Below, piece by piece: positions 49,371 through 60,189 of a stretch of 64,000 nucleotides of DNA (its first letter is position 1; every line of letters starts with the position of its first letter). The notes beneath the pieces are model-generated. The model had not been told where the DNA came from and made no database searches. It worked only from the letters and a program-made list of their open reading frames with translations. The position numbers and the translations under genes were made by a program. The DNA comes from an uncultured Hyphomicrobiales bacterium. GTDB lineage: Bacteria > Pseudomonadota > Alphaproteobacteria > Rhizobiales > Devosiaceae. The stretch covers positions 62,001 through 126,000 of the forward strand of contig CAIKKY010000028.1 of the NCBI GenBank assembly GCA_903828145.1, given 5' to 3'.

Positions 49371-51512
49371 TTGACCCCTATTTTTGTTCCCGGCGGCGGC
49401 CGGCCCGAACGGCTGGGCGCGACGCTGACCGCTGAGGGCGTGAACTTCGCCGTCTATTCGGAAACGGCGTCGGCGCTGTTCGTCTCGATATACGATGAAC
49501 TCGACCATGAGGTCGCCCGCTTCGAACTCGATGGTCATGATGGACATGTGCACCATGGGCTGGTGGCGGGCGTCGGGGCGGGGCTGCGCTATGGGTTTCG
49601 CGCCGATGGCGAGTATGCGCCGCAGCGCGGCCTGTATTTTGACCCGCACAAGCTGCTGGTTGACCCCTATGCGCGCAGTGTTGACCGGGCCTTTGTGCGC
49701 TCGCCGCGCCTCAGGTTGCCGCGTGATGCCGGGGTGGATACAGCCCCGCTGATGCCCAAGGCCGTGGTGGTGGGGGCAACCAATGCCCCGGCCCGGGCGC
49801 GCACCAAGGCGCCGACGCTGTTTTATGAACTCAATGTGCGCGGCTTTACCATGCGCCACCCCTCGGTGCAGGGGCCGTTGCGCGGCACCATTGCGGGGCT
49901 CACCACCAAGCGGGTGATCGACCATTTGACCTTCCTCGGGGTCGATTGCGTGGAGCTGATGCCGGTTGCAGCCTTCATCGACGATGGGCATCTGCCCTCG
50001 CTCGGGCTGACCAATGCCTGGGGCTATAATCCCGTAACCTATTTCGCGCTCGATCCGCGCCTTGCGCCGCGCGGGCCGCAGGAATTGCGGACCATGACCG
50101 ATCTCTATCGGCGTGCCGGCATCTCGGTGATTCTCGATGTGGTCTATAACCACACCGGGGAGGGCGACGCGCAGGGCCCGATCCTCAGCCTCAAGGGCCT
50201 CGATGCCCGGACCTATTACCGGCATGTCGAGACCGAGCAGGGGCTCGAGCTGGTCAATGATTCAGGCACGGGCAATACGCTGCGCTGCGATCATCCGGCG
50301 ACGCAGCGGCTGGTGCTTGAATCGCTGCGCTATTTCGTCGAGGACATGGGCGTATCGGGCTTCCGCTTTGATCTGGCCCCCATTCTGGGGCGCGAGCCGG
50401 GGTTCAACCCGCAGGCGGGGCTGCTCGATCTCATCAAGGCCGATCCGGTGGTCGGCAAGTCGATCCTTGTGGCCGAGCCGTGGGACCCGGGTCCGGGCGG
50501 CTATCAACTGGGCCAGTTCGGTAAACGCTTCCGCGAGTGGAACGATACCTATCGCGACGACGTGCGCTCATTCTGGCGCGGCGACCAGGGCAAGATCGGC
50601 GCTTTGGCCGGCAAGGTGTCGGGCTCGGCGGAGATTTTCGATTTTCAGGGTCGCAAGCCCAGCCATGGCATCAATTTCCTCGCGGTGCATGATGGCTTCA
50701 CGCTCATTGATCTTGTCTCCTATCTCGACAAGCACAATGAGGCGAATGGCGAAGACAACCGCGATGGGCACAACGGCAATCATTCGTGGAATTGCGGGAC
50801 AGAAGGCGCCACCGACGATGGGGCCGTGAATGCCCAGCGGCGGCGCGATGTGCGGGCGCTGCTCGCCACGCTGTTCCTGTCGCGCGGGCTGCCGCTGTTG
50901 CAGCAGGGCGATGAATTTGGCCGCACGCAGCACGGCAATAACAATGCCTATGCCCAGGACAATGACATCACCTGGGTCGATTGGGAAAAGGCCGATGGGG
51001 CGCTGGTTGATTATGTCGCCGCGCTCAATGATTTCCGGCAGGCGCACAAAGCGCTGACGCAGGATCGTTTCCTCACCGGCCACGAAAAGCATGGCCGCCG
51101 CGATGTGATCTGGCTCCACCCGGATGGCCGCGAAATGACCTATGCCGACTGGAATGACCCGGCAGCCTCGGTGCTGGGTATGCGGCTGCAGACCGAGAGC
51201 GACGATCTGATCGTGTGGTTCAACCGACGCATGGAACCGGTGCTGGCGCGTCTGCCCCAGGGCTATTGGACCGTGGGCATGGTGTCGGACGACAAGGCGG
51301 TGCTGCCGGTTGCTGATGGCGCGGCAACCCTGCCGCCGCGCTCGGTGGTGGTTCTGGTTATGGGGCAGATTCCCGTGACCCCGCCCGAAGAAATGCCGCC
51401 GCCGCCCGCTGAACCGCCGGTGACCGAACCGCCCAATATTCCGGTGACCGAGCCCGAGGAGGTGCCGGATCTGCCCGAAGCGCCGCCCGAGCCGCCGCTG
51501 CGGGATCGCTGA
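49371..51512 (+). CDS. glgX: Glycogen debranching enzyme with proline-rich tail
   Basis: A 713-residue GH13 subfamily 11 isoamylase-type enzyme that removes alpha-1,6 branches from limit dextrins. The likely start is TTG 49371 (TPIFVPGGGRPERLGATL), 13 bases after the pgm stop; the open frame upstream is antisense-like and inside pgm. CBM48 (GVNFAVYSETASALFVSIYD) comes first, then VILDVVYNHTGEGD, FRFDLAPILGREPGF, SILVAEPWDPG and FLAVHDGFTLIDLVSY. About 45 C-terminal residues are an unusual Pro/Glu-rich tail (VTPPEEMPPPPAEPPVTE) absent from E. coli GlgX (657). Last gene of the operon; it abuts the convergent ureG with no gap. Confidence 0.93.
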   Translation: MTPIFVPGGGRPERLGATLTAEGVNFAVYSETASALFVSIYDELDHEVARFELDGHDGHVHHGLVAGVGAGLRYGFRADGEYAPQRGLYFDPHKLLVDPYARSVDRAFVRSPRLRLPRDAGVDTAPLMPKAVVVGATNAPARARTKAPTLFYELNVRGFTMRHPSVQGPLRGTIAGLTTKRVIDHLTFLGVDCVELMPVAAFIDDGHLPSLGLTNAWGYNPVTYFALDPRLAPRGPQELRTMTDLYRRAGISVILDVVYNHTGEGDAQGPILSLKGLDARTYYRHVETEQGLELVNDSGTGNTLRCDHPATQRLVLESLRYFVEDMGVSGFRFDLAPILGREPGFNPQAGLLDLIKADPVVGKSILVAEPWDPGPGGYQLGQFGKRFREWNDTYRDDVRSFWRGDQGKIGALAGKVSGSAEIFDFQGRKPSHGINFLAVHDGFTLIDLVSYLDKHNEANGEDNRDGHNGNHSWNCGTEGATDDGAVNAQRRRDVRALLATLFLSRGLPLLQQGDEFGRTQHGNNNAYAQDNDITWVDWEKADGALVDYVAALNDFRQAHKALTQDRFLTGHEKHGRRDVIWLHPDGREMTYADWNDPAASVLGMRLQTESDDLIVWFNRRMEPVLARLPQGYWTVGMVSDDKAVLPVADGAATLPPRSVVVLVMGQIPVTPPEEMPPPPAEPPVTEPPNIPVTEPEEVPDLPEAPPEPPLRDR

Positions 51513-52142
51513 TCAGGCTGCGGCGGTCGCAGTCAGGCCGCCCATTTTCTCGATGAAGGCAATGATCTCCTCAAGCCCGTCGCGGCGCAGCATGTCGGTA
51601 AAGACATAGGGGCGACCCTCGCGCACGCGGATCGTATCCTGTTCCATCACCGCGAGGCTGGCGTTCACATAGGGCGCCAGATCAGCCTTGTTGATGATGA
51701 GAAGGTCGGACCGGGTAATGGCCGGCCCGCCCTTGCGCGGAATTTTCTCGCCCTCGGAAACGGCGATCACATAGAGCGTGATGTCAGCGAGATCGGGCGA
51801 AAAGGTCGCGGCGAGATTGTCGCCCCCCGATTCAATCAGCACGATATCGAGATCGGGGAATTTAGCGGTGAGTTCGTCAATTGCCGCGAGGTTGAGCGAG
51901 GCATCTTCGCGGATGGCGGTGTGCGGACAGCCGCCAGTTTCCACGCCCACGATACGGTCTGCGGCAATGGCCTGGACCCGGTTGAGGATCAAGGCATCTT
52001 CCTGGGTGTAAATATCATTGGTGACGACGGCCATGGAATAGCGGTCGCGCAGCGCTTTGAGCAGCATTTCGCACAGCGTGGTCTTGCCTGAGCCGACCGG
52101 GCCGCCAATGCCGACGCGGAGGGGTCCATGGGTCGATGTCAT
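51513..52142 (-). CDS. ureG: Urease accessory GTPase UreG
   Basis: A 209-residue SIMIBI GTPase that delivers nickel to urease with UreD and UreF. P-loop [15 protein letters not shown], the metal-binding CPH in [37 protein letters not shown] and NKADLAPYV are all present. Length is normal. The ATG overlaps the stop of the upstream membrane protein by 4 bases, so it is the last gene of the ureE-F-x-G unit. The stop abuts glgX. Confidence 0.97.
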   Translation of the reverse strand: MTSTHGPLRVGIGGPVGSGKTTLCEMLLKALRDRYSMAVVTNDIYTQEDALILNRVQAIAADRIVGVETGGCPHTAIREDASLNLAAIDELTAKFPDLDIVLIESGGDNLAATFSPDLADITLYVIAVSEGEKIPRKGGPAITRSDLLIINKADLAPYVNASLAVMEQDTIRVREGRPYVFTDMLRRDGLEEIIAFIEKMGGLTATAAA

Positions 52143-52567
52143 AGCAGCCTCATCAGAACGAGCAGCAGAAAGCCAATGCCGAGCCCGAGGGCCAGCGGCG
52201 AATAGGTTTTACGATCGAGCGTCGCGAAAGGTTCTTCGGGAAAGAGCCGCCGCCAGGGCGCGGCATAGCCCGCAACGCCACGCGCGATGAGGAGCGCGCC
52301 AAGCACCAGCCCGGCGAAGGTCAGGCCCGGGCCACCAGCCACCTTATCGGCGAGGGACAGGGCGAGAATGCCAAGGCCCAGCGCGACGAGCATGGTCAGA
52401 AAAGCCCAGCGTTTTTTGACCCGCGTCGCCCCCGGACGCCCGATGACCGCCTGCGCCAGCAACAGCTTGTTGCGGATGGGCCAGGTGCGGCCGAGGCTCC
52501 ACAGCATGGTCGCCAGGGCGATTGTCAACAAGCACACGAAAACCAGTGAAGCGACCATCATGTTCAT
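52139..52567 (-). CDS. Small four-helix membrane protein inside the urease accessory operon (DUF3995-like)
   Basis: Encodes 142 residues with four hydrophobic helices (about 5-22, 55-74, 82-100, 125-141) and a conserved-looking [23 protein letters not shown] loop. This loop and fold resemble the DUF3995 family, but that name is from memory. It overlaps ureF and ureG by 4 bases on either side (ATGA junctions), so it is translated with the accessory genes. A role in urea or nickel handling at the membrane is inferred from position only. It is not a UreI, UreH or HupE protein by sequence. Confidence 0.6.
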   Translation of the reverse strand: MNMMVASLVFVCLLTIALATMLWSLGRTWPIRNKLLLAQAVIGRPGATRVKKRWAFLTMLVALGLGILALSLADKVAGGPGLTFAGLVLGALLIARGVAGYAAPWRRLFPEEPFATLDRKTYSPLALGLGIGFLLLVLMRLL

Positions 52568-53229
52568 GAGCGGAAAATCCTTGGCTCGAGTGTTTCATGA
52601 CGCATTTGCGCGAGATCGGCGGCATAGGCAAGCCCGCCAAGATCATCGAGGCTCGCCGATTGCGCCCAGTCGGCGCGGGCCGCAATGAGGGGTTCGAGCG
52701 CGGCCAGGGTTTTGAGGCCATCGGTTTGGCCCAAAGGCACGAGGCGCACGGCGACCGAGATCTGGCCGTGCACCTGCGCGGTCAGAAACGCAAGGAGCGT
52801 GTCGCCAAGTCCGATGTCATGGCCGCGCGCCGCCCAGCCGATCACCACAGGGTAGGGCGCGGGGACGGGCAGGGGGGCGAGGGGCTGGCCCATAGGCCAG
52901 GCGAGAAGCGCCTGCCGGAAGGCTTCGCCGGTCAGGGTCTGTTCTTTCAGCCGTTCCGCGCTGGGCATCAGCGCCAGCGCGAGATCGGCGAGATGGTGCA
53001 GGGCTTCGGCATTCCGGGCGACGCGCCACGCTTCAGCGAGAATGAGCGCATCCGCTTTCATTGCGCCATGGCCGAGCGAGCCGGTAATCCAGTTTTCCAG
53101 CGCCGGGCGCGTGGTGACGGTGCCGTCCATAATAGCGGTTTCGAGCCCGGCCGACCAGGCGAAGGCCCCCACGGGAAAAGCCGGGGACAGCCAGGTCAGA
53201 AGCTTCTGGAGCGCGGCGCTGTCGCTCAT
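52564..53229 (-). CDS. ureF: Urease accessory protein UreF
   Basis: A 221-residue helical chaperone that acts with UreD and UreG in nickel insertion into urease. Marks are LTWLSPAFPVGAFAWSAGLE at the N-terminus and the central ENWITGSLGHGAMKADALIL. DIGLGDTLLAFLTAQVHGQISVAVRLVPLGQTDG matches the C-terminal UreF block. It overlaps ureE (stop) and the membrane-protein gene (start) by 4 bases each. Confidence 0.94.
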   Translation of the reverse strand: MSDSAALQKLLTWLSPAFPVGAFAWSAGLETAIMDGTVTTRPALENWITGSLGHGAMKADALILAEAWRVARNAEALHHLADLALALMPSAERLKEQTLTGEAFRQALLAWPMGQPLAPLPVPAPYPVVIGWAARGHDIGLGDTLLAFLTAQVHGQISVAVRLVPLGQTDGLKTLAALEPLIAARADWAQSASLDDLGGLAYAADLAQMRHETLEPRIFRS

Positions 53230-53717
53230 CGGTTCAGGAGCGCGTGCGGCGCCTCGGCATGGCCATGCGCATAGGCACCCTCTTCGGGCGAGAACGGTTC
53301 GGTGACCTCGGCGACCGTGGCGCCGAGCCCCAGGAGCATGTCGCGGATCACGTGATCGCGCAGGATTTTGAGGCGCGTGGGCAAGCCGTCGCGGCTCTCG
53401 ATTTCGGTCTTGAGGTGACGATTGCCGAGGTGCCAGCTCAATTGCATCAGATGGCGCAGGTCGCGGCCGGTGACGGCGTAAAGGGCCTCGGGGCGGGCGT
53501 CGATGCCGAGCGTGCGCCCATCATCGAGCGGCAAAGCGCTGCCGTGCTCGAGGGTGATCGGGGTGGGGAAATCGATAAGAACGCCAGTGCCGTCAGACAG
53601 GGTCAGGAGGCGGCGGCGTACCCGGCGTTCGTCATGGGCGAGGGCGAGACGCGGCTCGTCCCCCGAGCGCGTTACCCCCGGGGGCAGATAGGACAAGGCG
53701 CGGACAGTCTGCGGCAT
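53226..53717 (-). CDS. ureE: Urease accessory protein UreE
   Basis: Encodes 163 residues from ATG 53717; in-frame starts further up lie in the SDR gene's 3' part and lack the family N-terminus. UreE is a dimeric nickel metallochaperone. RRVRRRLLTLSDGTGVLIDFPTPITLEHGSAL is the peptide-binding domain; the metal-binding domain has LSWHLGNRHLKTEI, with the conserved His. The C-terminus is poor in His (GAYAHGHAEAPHALL), so it has no His-rich nickel tail. It is only 52 bases behind the SDR stop and may share its transcript. Confidence 0.93.
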   Translation of the reverse strand: MPQTVRALSYLPPGVTRSGDEPRLALAHDERRVRRRLLTLSDGTGVLIDFPTPITLEHGSALPLDDGRTLGIDARPEALYAVTGRDLRHLMQLSWHLGNRHLKTEIESRDGLPTRLKILRDHVIRDMLLGLGATVAEVTEPFSPEEGAYAHGHAEAPHALLNR

Positions 53718-53769
53718 TGCACTCTCATTGTGCGAGGCTTCCCGGCCCGCCCCCTTTGTTAGCGTGCCC

Positions 53770-54525
53770 TTATGCAGCGGTCCAGCCGCGATCGACGGGG
53801 AGGATGACGCCATTGATGAAACGGGCGGCGTCAGACGCCAGGAACAGGGCCGCCTCGGCAAGATCGATGGGCTCGAGCATGCCCGGGTTGGCGGCGTGCC
53901 ACGCCCCGATGCGGCCGAGCGCTGATTGGTCGATCTGCGTCTGGTCGATGGACTGCATGATGTTGGTGTTGACCCCGCCCGCCGCAATGGCGTTACAGCG
54001 CAGACCAGTCTTCGCATATTGATAGGCCGTGGACTGGGTGAGCCCGACAAGCGCGTGTTTCGACGCCGTATAGGCGGCCCCCGCTGAGCCCCCGCCAAGG
54101 GCCGCGACCGAGGCGATATTGACGATGGCGCCCGAGCCCTGTTTCAGCATTTCGGGCACGGCCCGCCGCATGGCGTACAGCGGACCATCGACATTGACGG
54201 CCATGCAGCGGCGCCACATCTCGTTGGTGACATCGGCCACCGAGGAAAACAGATCCATCACACCGGCATTGTTGACGAGAATGTCGATCCGGCCCCATTC
54301 GCCGAGTGCGCGTTCGATCATGGCGACGGCCTCGGCCTCTTCGGCCACATTGGCGGTATGGGCGATGATCGAGCCGCCAATCTCATGCACGGCGGTTTCG
54401 ATCTTGTCCTTGTGCCAATCGGCAGCGACGACCTTCGCGCCTTCTTGTACAAAGAGTTCGGCCATGGCGCGCCCCATGCCGGAACCGGCCCCGGTGATGA
54501 CGGCGATCTTGTCTTTCAAGCGCAT
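53770..54525 (-). CDS. SDR-family NAD(P)-dependent oxidoreductase
   Basis: A 251-residue classical short-chain dehydrogenase. The cofactor loop is ITGAGSGMGRAMAELF, followed by AADW (suggesting NAD preference), NNAG in ILVNNAGVMD and the catalytic Ser/Tyr/Lys in NIASVAALGG and YTASKHALVG. The substrate cannot be deduced. It lies between the urease accessory operon and the divergent AMP-ligase gene, is oriented like ureE, and is not a urease gene. It may serve as the leading gene of the ureE-F-x-G transcript. Confidence 0.92.
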   Translation of the reverse strand: MRLKDKIAVITGAGSGMGRAMAELFVQEGAKVVAADWHKDKIETAVHEIGGSIIAHTANVAEEAEAVAMIERALGEWGRIDILVNNAGVMDLFSSVADVTNEMWRRCMAVNVDGPLYAMRRAVPEMLKQGSGAIVNIASVAALGGGSAGAAYTASKHALVGLTQSTAYQYAKTGLRCNAIAAGGVNTNIMQSIDQTQIDQSALGRIGAWHAANPGMLEPIDLAEAALFLASDAARFINGVILPVDRGWTAA

Positions 54526-54732
54526 GGCTTGGTCCTTCTCTTGCTCTGGTTCATCCAGTCTAGCGGCCGATCAGGGCTGCGTCTTGACCTAGATCGTCCG
54601 GTTGCGCAGTCGGCCAATTCGGCTCTCTGATTGCGACCAGAATGGTTTTGAATTCCGGCCATTTCCGTCCCGGTGCGAATGCCGCGCGCGAAGATGCGTT
54701 AAGATGCGGGCATCAAAAGGAATCTCCGATCC

Positions 54733-56208
54733 GTGTCCGCGAATTTCCCCGTTCAGATTCTTGAGCGCCTGAGCCAGGGCGGCGCGACGGTGGCTTTCGT
54801 CGTGGGCGAAGAGCAGTTGTCGGCCGCAACGGTGCACCAACTCGTGGTGCGCTATAGCGCGCGCATGGCTGCCGCTGGCGTTGGACCCGGGTCGCGGGTG
54901 GTCATCGCCTCGCGCAACGGGCCTGTAGCATACTTGCTTGGCCTCGCGGTGACAACGCTCGGCGGTGCCTTTATCGACTGGCACCCGCTGCTGCCCGCCA
55001 CGGCGATTGGCGTGACGCATTTCTTCCATTTTGGTGCTTTGCCCGCGGGGCTGAGTGTTGCCCAGGCCGTGGCCGTGGACGCCAGTTGGGCTGCCCCGAG
55101 CGATTTGCCGGTGCCGCCCCTTCGCGGCTATCGCGATGAAACCGAGATCGCCATGGTCGCCGTGTCTTCGGGCAGCACGGGACGCCCCAAGTTCATTGCA
55201 CGACCGGCCAGTTGGACGGCACGCGTTTTGGCCGTACCGCGGGCGGCCTATGACGGCGGGGTCGCCATTCTGTTTCCGCCCCTCAGCCTGCCGGCCTTCA
55301 CCATTGCTGGATGGGCGCTGTTTAATGGGCTTGCGGTGCATTTCCCCGACCTGTCGGCGGCGCTCGCCGGCCAGATGATTGCGTCGCAGCGCCGGGGGGC
55401 GAGCGTGGTCATTGGCTCGCCGGCCCAGCTCGATGAATTCGTGGGACGCGACACTTATGCGCCGAAATTTCAGGCGCTGATTGCGGGCGGGGCACCGGTA
55501 TCGCGGGCCCAGGTGCTGCGCTGGCTGACGCAGGCGACGCATCTGACGATCGGCTATGGCAATGCCGAGGGGGCGATTTCGGCCTCGGCCCGCATCGGCC
55601 CGGGCTGGAGTCAGGACGAGGTCGGCTACGGTGTGCTGCCGAGCGAATCCGTGGAAATTGTTGACGAGTTGGGCACTGTCGTGCCCGTCGGTGAGCCCGG
55701 CGAGCTGCGCTGCCGCAGCCCGGCCATGGCGGCGGGCTATGAGGGTGATGTGGCCGCGACCCGCGCCGTATTCCGGGACGGCTGGTTCTATCCGGGCGAT
55801 CTTGCGCGGATGCGGCCTGATGGACGGTTCGTGATCCTCGGTCGGACGCGCGACACGATCAATCTCGGCGGGGTCAAGCTCAACGCGCTTGATCTCGATC
55901 TTGCTGCCGCCAGTGTCGCGGACGTGGTGAGCGCGCTCAGCTTTCCGCTTGATCGCGAAGACGGCGCGTCGGGTCGCCTCGCCCGGCTCGGGCTCGTGCT
56001 GGTGAAAGCGCCCGGGGCCTCGGCCAGCACGGTGGCGGCAGCGGTTCGCGCCGCCTGCCTGCCGCTGGTGGGCGCCGAAGCGGCCCTGCCGGAGATCCGG
56101 TTTATTGACAGCCTGCCGCTTGGACCGACGGGCAAGCCCCGCCGTCAGGACGGTCCCCAACTCTTTAGTGCAGGATCTGCTGCACCCGGTGAGGTTATTT
56201 CCCCATGA
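54733..56208 (+). CDS. ANL-superfamily AMP-forming ligase (acyl-CoA synthetase-like)
   Basis: A 491-residue adenylating enzyme starting at GTG 54733 with aaaagga upstream. The P-loop is VAVSSGSTGRPKFIARP, then IGYGNAEGAISASARIG, the A8 hinge RDGWFYPGDLARMRPDGRFVILGRTRDTIN and the catalytic Lys in LGPTGKPRRQD. The protein is shorter than typical acyl-CoA synthetases (about 540) with an N-terminal core reduced by about 40 residues. The acid substrate is unknown. The stop overlaps the start of the next gene, an outer-membrane protein, so the two are translationally coupled, an unusual pairing. It sits in one of the two interruptions of the urease cluster. Confidence 0.85.
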   Translation: MSANFPVQILERLSQGGATVAFVVGEEQLSAATVHQLVVRYSARMAAAGVGPGSRVVIASRNGPVAYLLGLAVTTLGGAFIDWHPLLPATAIGVTHFFHFGALPAGLSVAQAVAVDASWAAPSDLPVPPLRGYRDETEIAMVAVSSGSTGRPKFIARPASWTARVLAVPRAAYDGGVAILFPPLSLPAFTIAGWALFNGLAVHFPDLSAALAGQMIASQRRGASVVIGSPAQLDEFVGRDTYAPKFQALIAGGAPVSRAQVLRWLTQATHLTIGYGNAEGAISASARIGPGWSQDEVGYGVLPSESVEIVDELGTVVPVGEPGELRCRSPAMAAGYEGDVAATRAVFRDGWFYPGDLARMRPDGRFVILGRTRDTINLGGVKLNALDLDLAAASVADVVSALSFPLDREDGASGRLARLGLVLVKAPGASASTVAAAVRAACLPLVGAEAALPEIRFIDSLPLGPTGKPRRQDGPQLFSAGSAAPGEVISP

Positions 56209-57020
56209 TGCGTTCCCTTGCTCAAACCGCGCTGGCAGGTGGTCTCGTTCTGGTTCCGGGCGCTCTTGCGACTCCGGTGCTGGCCGCCGAGACCACGCCG
56301 GCTGCAGACAGTGCCTTTTCCGGCCTCTACCTCGGGACATTCGGCGCCTACCGGGCCGTCGCCAACACAGTGGATTATACCTATACCGGGGAGGCGACCT
56401 ATACCAGCGGCTATAGTCCCGTTTCCGATACGCTGAGCGGCACCGGGCATGTTTCGAATGCACTGAGCGATATCGGGCTCGGGTTCGAACTGGGCCTCAA
56501 TGCCGTCGGCGATACGGGTCTGTTTCTTGGCGCGGACCTGCGCGCTGCGGTGAGCCCTATGGGCGGTGACACCGCGGCCGAAGGCATCACGGGCACGTTC
56601 AATTGCACCTCCTGTGCCTATACGAGCGTGACCAACTGGACGGCAACCACGGCGCTGGCCGATGCGCGGGTGCGGTTCGGCGTGACGGCCGATGATTGGC
56701 TGATCTATGTGGCGGCTGGGCTTGGGCTCGCTGAAGTCCGCTCGGAGGATACGCTCAGGGCTACGCTTGAAGATGAAACGCCGGGCCTGACCATCATCGA
56801 CCATTCGCTGCTGACCGGCTGGAGTGTCGGGGCAGGCTTCGAGCGCATGATTGATGACCATCTCGCGCTGACCTTTGGTTATCGCTACGCCGATTACGGC
56901 ACGCTGGCGACGACCCCGGCGGTGGCGCTCATCGACAGCATGCAAAGCGGGTCGGCCACGATGGAACGGCACCTTGTTGACCAGACCATCACCGTGGGGT
57001 GGGCGTACCACTTCCATTAA
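56205..57020 (+). CDS. Outer-membrane beta-barrel protein (Omp25/31-like porin family)
   Basis: A 271-residue secreted barrel. MMRSLAQTALAGGLVLVPGALATPVLAAE is the signal. The mature start FSGLYLGTFGAYRAV and the last strands ALTFGYRYADYGTLA and ending in ITVGWAYHFH match the alphaproteobacterial Omp25/31-like family, with a C-terminal Phe/His. A loop FNCTSCAYTS holds two cysteines two residues apart. ATG overlaps the ligase stop by 4 bases. A GC-rich hairpin follows. Surface role is unknown; a companion barrel lies at 60190. Confidence 0.8.
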   Translation: MMRSLAQTALAGGLVLVPGALATPVLAAETTPAADSAFSGLYLGTFGAYRAVANTVDYTYTGEATYTSGYSPVSDTLSGTGHVSNALSDIGLGFELGLNAVGDTGLFLGADLRAAVSPMGGDTAAEGITGTFNCTSCAYTSVTNWTATTALADARVRFGVTADDWLIYVAAGLGLAEVRSEDTLRATLEDETPGLTIIDHSLLTGWSVGAGFERMIDDHLALTFGYRYADYGTLATTPAVALIDSMQSGSATMERHLVDQTITVGWAYHFH

Positions 57021-57028
57021 AGGCACGC

Positions 57029-57051
57029 CGGGCGGGGAGGCACCCCGCCCG
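57029..57051. terminator. GC-rich hairpin after the barrel gene
   Basis: CGGGCGGGG (57029-57037) pairs with CCCCGCCCG (57043-57051) around a five-base loop. No T-run follows, so intrinsic termination is uncertain. It sits between the outer-membrane gene and the convergent pseudogene end. Confidence 0.4.
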
Positions 57052-57052
57052 A

Positions 57053-57995
57053 TCAGGCGACCGCAGTCGCGGCGACCACGAGGCCGTGTTCGGTCAGGTC
57101 AATCACAGCCTCAAACCGGCGCGCCAGGTGCGGGTTGGCCGAGAGGAACCTTAAGAGGGCCTGGGCCGGAATGGCGATGACCGACACTTCGCTCAGAGCG
57201 CTCAGCGCCACAGGCGAGGGGCCGCTGGTCAGGAGGGCGCGGGCCAGGAACACCTCGCGCGGCTCAAGACGCTGCACGAGCTTGCTGTCGGCGCCATCGC
57301 CGGTGCTGACCCCGATTCCGCCCTTGATAACCAGATAGAGCTGGTTGCGTGCTGCACGGGCTCGCTGCCGCGCCGGGCAATTGCGACACTTTCATCGCCC
57401 GATTTCAGCTGTTCAACACCGGCCTGTCGGCGGGCAATCGGGTTGAGGAACACGCGTGCGGCAACGAGGGCAATCAGGGTGTGCACGACAGGCACGAGGC
57501 CGGTGGCGATGAGGATGGCGCTGCGCAGGGCAAAGAGCGGCGCCAGCGCCTCAGACGCATCTCTTTCTGCTAAAATCGCCCAGCGCAGGCTGGCCACATC
57601 ATAAGGCCATAGGCCGACATAACATCGACGTGGCCGTAATCCTTCACGAATTTGGTGCCGCGTTCGCCTGACAGCGCGGCCGTGACCGCATCGGTATCGA
57701 TCTTCTGGTTGAGGATCGCGTGGCCGGACGCGTCGATGCGCGCGATTGTGGCAGGCTCCACGCCAAGATCTTTGAACGTGGCGAGGTAGCCCGGCTTATC
57801 TTCGCTAAGGAAACGGCTGTCGGTGCGCGCCGTCATGTCGGCGCCCACGAGATAGACCTCGCCGGACGCGCCGAGCCCTTCTTCGGCTTAACGGCCATCG
57901 GCGGTCAGACCTGCACTGAGCGTGAAGGCTCCGTTTACAGGGCAAGGGGCCCGATAGGCACCTGCCGTCCGATCCATATTGCCGTCGACAGCCCG
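57053..57995 (-). pseudogene. Decayed cache/HAMP/cyclic-nucleotide-binding sensor protein
   Basis: A single original gene can be pieced together on the minus strand from three frames. The first part has GEVYLVGADMTARTDSRFLS, a cache-type sensor domain as in adenylate/guanylate cyclases, but with an in-frame TAA at 57888-57890. A one-base loss near 57597-57604 shifts to a frame with a membrane helix and a HAMP-like region (IARRQAGVEQLKSGDESVAI). A second shift near 57340-57362 leads to a cyclic-nucleotide-binding-like end (QLYLVIKGGIGVSTGDGAD, RLEPREVFLARALL). There is no start codon or N-terminal part before ureC, so it is also truncated at the 5' end. No cyclase catalytic domain is visible. 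Confidence 0.8.
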
Positions 57996-58047
57996 TCATA
58001 AGGCAGCGGACTGATGCCGCTGCCCGCGCCCCGGTGCCGGTTTGCGC

Positions 58048-59754
<1,707 letters not shown>

Positions 59755-60189
59755 GACAATCCTTTCAGGCGGGCAGGGCCCATTTCAACCGCCTATTTCA
59801 CAGGCTGTCCAGCGTCCGTGATGCAAAAATCAGCACACTCCCCATTTGACGGCAACCGCACGGGGATTGGCGGCGGGCGAGTGCCCGAGTCGCGGGGGCG
59901 GGGCGACGCTGGCAGCGCTCGGCCTCACGGGGTGCGGACGCACTCGCGCGCGCTGGTTTGCGTCGCCCTGATTCAGTCAACCGCGCGACTATCGATGCGC
60001 CTCGCCAATAAAACTCGTTGTCTGGAAAAAGGTTTTTACCTTTTTATAGGTGTTTATACTTTGATACTGATCTGCAACAGGACGAATACCAATTTCGCAT
60101 AGTCTCAAATTTGAGCATAAACGGTTTGACTCCATTTTGGATGGGAATAGCCTCCAGAAACACACCAATTCTGCTGTGGGGGTTTGACC
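59755..60189. other. 435-base region upstream of ureC and of the barrel gene, with an AT-rich palindrome
   Basis: No gene is seen. The left 240 bases are very GC-rich with many CGCG words; the right part from about 60000 turns abruptly AT-rich and should hold the divergent promoters. It contains the 20-base inverted repeat AAAAAGGT-TTTT-ACCTTTTT at 60026-60045, which could be an operator or a weak hairpin. No sigma-54 or other named promoter was convincing. Confidence 0.5.

Noticed and set aside
59755-60000. Possible sigma-54 promoter upstream of ureC
   Set aside because: A GTGTGCTGATTTTTGCA stretch was considered, but the essential GG and GC elements at the right spacing are missing.
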